Source: Hymenoscyphus infarciens (lineage: Eukaryota; Ascomycota; Leotiomycetes; Helotiales; Helotiaceae). From it: 64,000 nucleotides of DNA. A program made the position numbers and the translations under genes. The stretch is from contig LLCB01000080.1 in NCBI GenBank assembly GCA_001414345.1, forward strand, positions 1 to 64,000, given 5' to 3'. Below the pieces are notes generated by a model. It searched no databases. It was given only the letters and a program-made list of their open reading frames with translations, and was not told the origin of the DNA. Numbering within the stretch: the first letter of the stretch is position 1; each line of letters opens with the position of its first letter. Shown here in pieces: positions 57,478-64,000 of this stretch.

Positions 57478-58225
57478 TCATTGTCTCGTCGCAGTAATTG
57501 GAGTCCAGGCAGAGAGTTTTGGCTTAACACTGCGTTGTGAATTAGTCTCTCCAATCCAGAAACCAATCAATCCCCCAAACTTACGTATTGTAAGGCTTGT
57601 AAGCAGCACGACTCATAGTCTGATTTGGACGATGCTCCTTCAATTCCCAAGGGCGGACCTGAGTCTGCAAAAGCGGATCGAGAGTCGGTGGCTTATCAAC
57701 CACGTATGACATCCAGGCGTGCCATCCGGGCTCGATTTGGCATCTGCTTGGTTGTGAGTCCGGCAATTCCATTCCTGATTGTGTAATGACGGGTTCTTAC
57801 GGTGAGAACATGTATTCCTTGTAATCAACCCATCTTGTTCGTACTGTATATTTCGTGAGCGCTTGATTTCGCAGGGAGGGATTGAGGCTAACGTGGTAAC
57901 TCGTCTTGCAAGTTCTCAAAGTACTTGTTGCCGAATCTATCTTTGCCGATCAAGGTACCCCATTTGGTATCACCTGTTCCCATCGTAAGCCCTAGCCAAG
58001 TTCGAGAGTCGTTTTCTAGAAATACCTTGGTGCTAGAAGAGCGGATCGATGGTCAGCAGGGCGGTTCGTTCGAAGTCGTGGAGGGGCGTTCCAAACATAC
58101 CTGCATTTGATGAAGGGCATCCTGCGCGCAACAAGTTAGCTAAGCTCCCACGCGCTCGAAATGAATTAGCATACCTTGAGACCAGTTTTGCGCAAGTTGC
58201 GCAGTGTTCTCATAGGCGTAGACAT
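57478..58225 (-). CDS. NADH:ubiquinone oxidoreductase subunit B17.2 / NDUFA12 (complex I)
   Basis: Seven exons give 137 aa: 58225-58175, 58121-58101, 58032-58026, 57973-57893, 57843-57801, 57743-57585, 57529-57478, all GT-AG. The family pattern is continuous across them: LRKTGLKDALHQM, GDTKWGTLIGKDRFGNKYFE, DELPLRTRWVDYKEYMFSP, QIEPGWHAWMSYVVDKPPT, EHRPNQTMSRAAYKPYNT, VKPKLSAWTP. Exon 3 is only 7 nt (CACCAAG) between a 68-bp and a 52-bp intron, and is required for frame. The protein is an accessory subunit of mitochondrial complex I. It is divergent from PGS1 with a 187-bp shared promoter, so two mitochondrial genes are paired. Confidence 0.93.
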
Positions 58226-58412
58226 CTTGTGTGGTGGTCAATGGCTTCTGGCGTTTCTGGAAGATGGTAATTGAGGTTGAACAACCGATCGGGTTCTGCC
58301 GATTCCAGGTTAGCGTCATCTACAACGCCGGGGGAGGCGCGCGCAACTTTCACGACGGCATCATTTCACCAGACAACAGATTTTCTGCTAACAAACCCAG
58401 AAGCTGACAGGA

Positions 58413-60207
58413 ATGATAATACGGAATCTCACAAGAGGCAGTTTGCCCCCCCTTCGAAGACTCCCAGTCTGCCGACCACGAATGAGTCAAGCTAAACCCC
58501 GACGCTTCTCATCATCCAGTTCCTCCTTCGCAAACACTCCCAGCAATACCTCTCCAACCGCTTCAATGCTCGGTACCTTCGCCAACGAACTCGATAAGAT
58601 TGCCCCCTCATTCGAAGTCCAGGGTTCGCAAATAGAGATCCTACGTTCTCCTGCCGAATTCTACGAAACTCTGAAGGTTGGATACACACATCTATAATAT
58701 AAACTTGGAAGGAGAGCAGATTTGCTGATGAAATCATGGGAAGGAATAGACCAAGATACTTTCAGCGGAGAAACGGATTTTCCTGAGCACTTTGTACATA
58801 GGCAAAACAGAACATGAACTTGTAATGCCAATTCCAAATTATACTTTATCTTAAGTGAATAATGTTGATTCCCTTGTCAGATTTCCACCCTTCAGCAAGC
58901 TTTAAGAGCGAAACCGGATTTGAAGCTTAGCATTTTGACAGATGCTTTGAGAGGGACGAGGGAATCGCCAGCTGCTTCATGCGCTTCTTTACTTGCGCCA
59001 TTGGTGTCGGAATTTGGATGGGAGAGAGTGGAAATTCGTATGTATCATACACCGAATTTGACAGGGCTAAGAAAGAAGTATATTCCTAAGAGGATTAATG
59101 AGGGATGGGGATTACAACATATGAAACTTTACGGGGCGGATGATGAGATTATCATTTCTGGGTATTTTCATTTTGTCCCACAAAACACCCTAGATGCTAA
59201 TAATTTACCACAGAGCAAACCTATCAGAAGACTACTTCACAAATCGACAAGATCGGTATCACGTATTCTCTTGCAAAGAAATCACCCAATACTTCTCCAC
59301 AATCCACGACACAGTTTCAAAACTCAGTTTTCTGGTAACACCCGACCAACAAAACCCGGCTGGATACACCCTAGAATGGCCATCCTCAAACCTCGCGCCT
59401 TCTCCTCTCATTTCACCCAAAAACTACATCACCAGCGCCACAAAGGCACTCACACCCCTCCTCCTCCCTCCTTCAAGCTCTCCAGCTCGTAACCCCTCAA
59501 CAAACACAATAGTCTACCCCCTAGCCCAATTCACACCCCTCTTAAAACCCGACACCTCAACTGAACTCCCCCTCATAACCTCCCTCCTTCAAACTCTCTC
59601 TCTCCCCGCCTTCAAAGAAAGTAGCTGGACCTTCACAGCCGGATATTTCAATCCTTCTCCGCTCCTCAGTAACCTGCTCCTCTCCACATCCTCGGAGAAG
59701 AACGTCGTGATAACCGCTAGTCCATGGGCAAACGGATTCTATGGCTCGAAAGGCGTGAGTGGTTTACTACCAGCTGCTTATACACTTTTATCCCGACGAT
59801 TTCTTGAAGCTGCGGCGAAACATAGGCCGTCTAGGGCTGGTAGTATAACGCTGAAAGAATGGAGACGGGGGACGGTGGGGGAGAAGGAGGGGTGGACGTA
59901 TCATGCTAAGGGGCTTTGGATTTCACTTCCCTCGCCTACACCCTCCCCCTCCCCCCTCGAGCCATCTATTACAATTGTGGGCTCTTCCAACTACACCAAA
60001 CGCTCCTACGGCCTGGATTTGGAGGTAGGAACTTGTATAGTTACTTCTGATCCTGGGTTGAAGGGACGATTGCGGGAGGAGAGAGATGGGTTGCAAGAAT
60101 ACGCTGGGGATGTGGGGTTGGATGATTTCACGAAGGTAGAGAGGAGAGTAGGGATTCAGGTTAGAGTTGCGATGTGGATTGTCAAGATGGTGGGAGGGGC
60201 TTTGTAA
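58413..60207 (+). CDS. PGS1: Phosphatidylglycerophosphate synthase, PLD-type (PGS1)
   Basis: Exons 58413-58676, 58756-58821, 58881-59161 and 59214-60207, GT-AG; 534 aa. The ATG at 58413 is preferred over 58482. It adds an Arg-rich, acid-free leader (MIIRNLTRGSLPPLRRLPV) that fits a mitochondrial presequence. KILSAEKRIFLSTLYIGKTE-like text leads to the first HKD motif LQHMKLYGADDEIIISGANL (H at about 190). The second, HAKGLWIS...TIVGSSNYTKRSYGLDLE, starts at about 434 and is interrupted by a short Pro/Ser-rich insert. The enzyme makes phosphatidylglycerophosphate, the precursor of cardiolipin, at the inner mitochondrial membrane. Confidence 0.93.
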
Positions 60208-61535
60208 GTTTGGCGAGGAAGGAGTTGTATGATTGTAGAGGTAGCGTGTAAGACTTTATTGGTTAGGGTGGTTGTAATATGGATATTGTAAATTTCTATA
60301 TGGCTGAGAGGAAGAGATGGACGAACTAGAGGGGTATATTGTATCAATAGGTGCACATGGCTATATTACTACAATAAATATTTAACCCGGGGGGTGCAGG
60401 AATTCGTAACTGACCAAGAGTAAAATCCCTCTGCTCTGCGTCCCTGATTGTTCGACTGTTACTTGGAAAAGCAATCTAGTTGTCATTTATATTACCTTTA
60501 TTCTCCTAGAAGTATTAGGACAATTGTAGAAAGGAAAGCGCGAGGGGGGTACAGCGATGCCGCTGTTGCTAGTTAGTGGTCGGGGATGTTTTTTCAATTC
60601 TCGAGAACAGAGAGAACAAAAGGAAAATTCTAGAACTTCTCTGTCTAGGTCATATTTAACAAAATAGCGTGTTTCCAATGGGTTTAGGGGCAGAACATAC
60701 TCGAGGATTCGAGCTTGAAAAAGCGGCAACTGGGTTCAAAGAGGTTCAGGGGTTTGCGTGGCTCACAGAACAGTGCCGCCTTGTGCTTGGGGATGAGCCT
60801 GTCTTGGACCAGCCAGGGTGGGATCTGAGTACTATATCGCAAGGATAAACAATTCCATCGAGTCCATCTGTTTCTGAATAAAAGAGTTTTCTTTTCAATC
60901 TTGAATGTTGTTGATTAAACTCGAAGTTTCTGGTGAATCTCTATGCACCAGTTAGTCGTGAATATTTTGATAGTGGAAGGTTCTCGAAGGTTCGACCTTT
61001 GCTGTTTTCTGACCCCGCCCTCGGCTGATTTCCCCACCAAACGTCACCGCCTCAGCTTAGAACGTAGACAGGTTTTTGGTCTTCGTTTACTCTTCAAAGT
61101 TCAGTTCCATACACAAAATACTTGTTCATTTGTTCATTTCAAAGAAATAAAATACCTGCATTGAAAAGGAGAGACTCGACTCGACTCATTGGACAATTGA
61201 TTCCACAAGGGAAAAATACAAACCCATTGTTTGATTTTCCCATTCCTGCATCTCGCCCTACTCTTTTCCGCAAGCAACAACAGCTGATCGCGAGGTCGTG
61301 ATTGTACACCCACCCAACCACCTTACCAACGAACGGCCTTACTCACCATTCCCAACTCATTGCACCACCACATGAGATAAAGCCTTCTACGACATCCGAC
61401 AAACTCTTTGAATTCACCCCAAATACCTCAACGCCTCCAAGTCTTGTCGCTTGTCCTTTATACACGACCAAATCCCACTACCCATAACAACCGGCAATCA
61501 AGTGCGGTTCTTTCATACAACGAGCAATCGCCATC
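60208..61535. other. Intergenic
   Basis: 1.3 kb between PGS1 and the DnaJ gene. No supported ORF or RNA. TGCAGGAATTCGT at about 60392 faintly resembles the terminal repeat of the 6963-7411 element. Confidence 0.5.
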
Positions 61536-62787
61536 ATGGTGAAAGAGACCAAACTCTACGACGTCTTGGGTGTCAAGCCTGACGTAGCCCAAGATGGAAT
61601 CAAAAAAGCATACCAGTACGTCCCCCTCTCCCTCTCTTACCCCTCCCCTCTTGCCCTTTTCCATCCGTGACATGTTAACATCCATACAGCAAGATGGCAT
61701 TAAAATACCACCCCGATAAAAACAAAGACAAACCCGACTCCGCAGACAAATTCAAAGACGTATCCCAAGCCTACGAAATCCTCTCGGACCCTGCGAAACG
61801 CAAAGTCTACGACCTGTACGGACTAGAATACCTCCTTCGCGGCCACGCAGAGCCAGAACCCGGTGCTGGTCCCGGAGCAGGAGGAAATCCTTATGCACAA
61901 GGGAGTCCAGGTGGGATGCCGGGTGGATTCGAGAATTTTGGAGGTATGCCAGGTGGAATGCCTGGTGGCGGACAGAGCTTCCATTTCTCGACTGATGGAG
62001 GTGGTGGGGGATTTAGTTTCAGTAATCCCGAGTCGATATTCTCGGAGTTTTTACGGGGACAGGCGGGTATGGGTGGTGGTGCCGGATTTGAGGATATTTT
62101 TGACCAGATGCCAAAGTCGAGGAATAGTGGTGGAGGACGCTCGAGAGCCCAACAATTCGGTGCTGCGGAGGCAGCTTCGAGACATCGCGCCGCCACTCCA
62201 GAGGTCACGACTGTGATGAGAGATCTCCCATTGACCTTGGAGGAGTTATTTAATGGTGTGCACAAGAAGATGAAGATCAAGAGGAAGGCATTCGACGACC
62301 TGACCGGAAAGCGGACGGTACAAGACAAGATTCTAGAGATGGATATCAAGCCCGGATTGAAGAAGGGCAGTAAGATCAAGTTCAAGGGAGTAGGAGATCA
62401 AGAAGAGGGCGGACAACAAGATCTCCACTTCATCGTCGAAGAGGTAAGCCCCCTGAATCCCACCATAATCTAAACATCTACTAACTTGACTAGAAAAAAC
62501 ACCCTCTCTACACCCGCGAAGGCGACGACCTCCACCAAAGCATTGACCTTGACCTCAAAGAAGCCCTCACGGGCTGGAAGCGAACCGTAACCACCATCGA
62601 CGGAAAACAAATCCAAATCGAGAAAGCCGGTCCCACACAACCCGGCTCCAAAGACAAATATCCAGGTTGGGGAATGCCACTTTCCAAGAAACCAACAGAA
62701 CGAGGAGAATTCATCATCACATATAATGTCAAGTTCCCTACGACCTTGACTTTTGAGCAGAAGAGGAAGTTGAAGGAGATTTTGTGA
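61536..62787 (+). CDS. Type II DnaJ/Hsp40 co-chaperone (Sis1/Psi1-like)
   Basis: Exons 61536-61615, 61690-62443 and 62494-62787, GT-AG; 375 aa. The J domain (1-70) reads [19 protein letters not shown] then [11 protein letters not shown], with HPD at 34-36. A Gly/Phe/Met-rich region (about 80-165) follows. There is no CxxCxGxG zinc finger, so it is class II. The C-terminal peptide-binding domains contain [39 protein letters not shown] and [15 protein letters not shown]. It ends [12 protein letters not shown]. It stimulates Hsp70 in the cytosol and nucleus. Confidence 0.94.
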
Positions 62788-63871
62788 CGTGATGGATGGG
62801 TTGGGGGATGGCGTGGTCTCGTACGATATTATGGGAATGGAACTGGAGGGTGATTAAGGACTTTCCGAGGTGTCATTTTTGATGGATAACAAAGCCATTT
62901 GTTTTTGTGATCGTGGAACATTAAGGGTTTTCTTTTGCATGCATCATTTTTGAGCAACAACAGGTGTTTTCAGGCGTGTGGAGCAGGATGGATTATTTGA
63001 CTGGAAGGACCAAGAGGGAATGTCGACTTGATGAATGAGAAATATGATAAGATGAGTCTACTAAGAACGATGGTTTACTGTACACCTGCTTTATCTTTGT
63101 GACCTTTTCATTTCTTCTTTGTTGATATTTATTCTTCAAGGTTAGACTTTTTAATAGACCCTTTTCGTGACGGCGAGATAATCTTGGTACATTGCGTTTC
63201 TATGTCTCTCTAGGAATCGTCTAATCTGAAACCCGCTTATGCATTTGGGTTACTTCCTGTTTAATTGTTGACTCGCAATCTCCTATCGCAATCTCCTATT
63301 TCACTCCCAAATCGTGGTGTTTAGCTTCCTCGTCGTTTGTTGCCTACAACCTACCCACAAATATCACAATTTGGCCTTGAATTTCATGCTTGGATGACTT
63401 GGTAATTGACAAAATACTCAAGACTCTTGCGGTGGAAAATGGTAATAGACCAATGCATAGTGTACAGAATTTTAGGAGTGGCTTTCTATCTGAAACATAC
63501 GATCACTTAACATGTGGGTATGTATAGGTAAGTGAAAACTTTCCCTTTGTCCTACATTACTTACTGGTAGGTATAGAATCCCTGGCGAGAACGGTATAAA
63601 AATCTTTGAACTGTGTTTTGATACTAATCTGCGTGAATAGTTCAATAATTCTTCTATATATATATTTACTCTTATTTAAGAACCTTAGCAAAATAGTTAG
63701 TGAATTCAATATAACACGCCCCCCGCCCCCCACATAGAATGGCTGCTGGTTTCCCGTAGTTTCCAGTGACTCAGTGTCCGCTGGCACAGTCCACAACATT
63801 CGAAGCGTCAGCCCTCCCCTTTCGATATACTCTGAGCAGTCCCCACACCAATCTTGCAATCATCAACGAAA
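62788..63871. other. Intergenic
   Basis: 3' flank of the DnaJ gene and 5' region of the next gene. A short C-rich tract lies at about 63718-63731. No gene or RNA recognised. Confidence 0.5.
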
Positions 63872-64000
63872 ATGGAATCTCGGCCACGAAAACGACCACG
63901 CTCGGATAATCTCCCAGTGGAAGAACTCTTCAGTCTCCCCTACAGGCTTCCCAAAACGTTGAACACACTTCACATCTCGGATTGCGACGCGCAAAACAAG
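63872..64000 (+). CDS. Start of an unidentified protein gene (partial, runs off the window)
   Basis: ATG at 63872 in good context opens 43 codons to the window end. The start MESRPRKRPRSDNLPVEEL has a basic cluster like a nuclear localisation signal. There is too little sequence to name a family. Confidence 0.5.
   Translation, partial: MESRPRKRPRSDNLPVEELFSLPYRLPKTLNTLHISDCDAQNK

Noticed and set aside
60385..60415. Possible second copy of the 6963-7411 terminal repeat
   Set aside because: Only about 13 bases are similar (TGCAGGAATTCGT), with no inverted partner nearby.

Overview
This 64 kb window looks like nuclear DNA of a filamentous ascomycete (Pezizomycotina; Leotiomycetes is my best guess, from general resemblance only). 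Genes carry several short introns of about 50-80 bp with CTAAC-like branch sites. Housekeeping genes are of fungal type. Repeats show C-to-T/G-to-A decay typical of repeat-induced point mutation (RIP).

Layout. 1-6790 is an AT-rich satellite of a 47-bp dyad-symmetric monomer. 6963-7411 is a decayed terminal-inverted-repeat element. 8152-10432 (-) is a 10-exon GABA/choline-type amino-acid permease. 11777-13069 (-) is a fungal rhodopsin-domain (PTH11-like) membrane protein. 14223-14455 (-) and 15242-15677 (-) are two paralogous small secreted peptide-precursor genes that lie outside any long ORF. The larger has 24-residue repeats separated by dibasic (Kex2) sites. Divergent from them, 16250-17363 (+) encodes a DUF3328/UstYa-family protein with two HxxHC motifs. 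It is followed by a GNAT acetyltransferase (17599-18509) and a DHA1-type MFS transporter (18869-28416). That transporter is split by a complete, RIP-mutated Ty1/copia retrotransposon (19175-27098) with 131-bp LTRs and a 5-bp target duplication. I read 14.2-28.4 kb as a small, apparently undescribed dikaritin-like RiPP (ribosomal peptide) cluster whose efflux pump has been knocked out.

28.9-64 kb is mostly ordinary euchromatin: an OTT_1508-type deaminase, initiator tRNA-Met, eIF2A, a second MFS transporter, a WD40/Nup37-like protein, OGG1, the U2AF large subunit, FAN1, a hypothetical acidic-tailed protein, complex I subunit B17.2/NDUFA12 (with a 7-nt exon), PGS1, a Sis1-type DnaJ protein, and the start of one more gene at the right edge. 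A decayed AT-rich block (32234-33240) and two small inverted-repeat elements (52696-52973, 54259-54490) sit in gene-poor gaps.

Exon boundaries were inferred by eye from splice signals and reading-frame continuity. Family names rest on recognised motifs, not on database searches.
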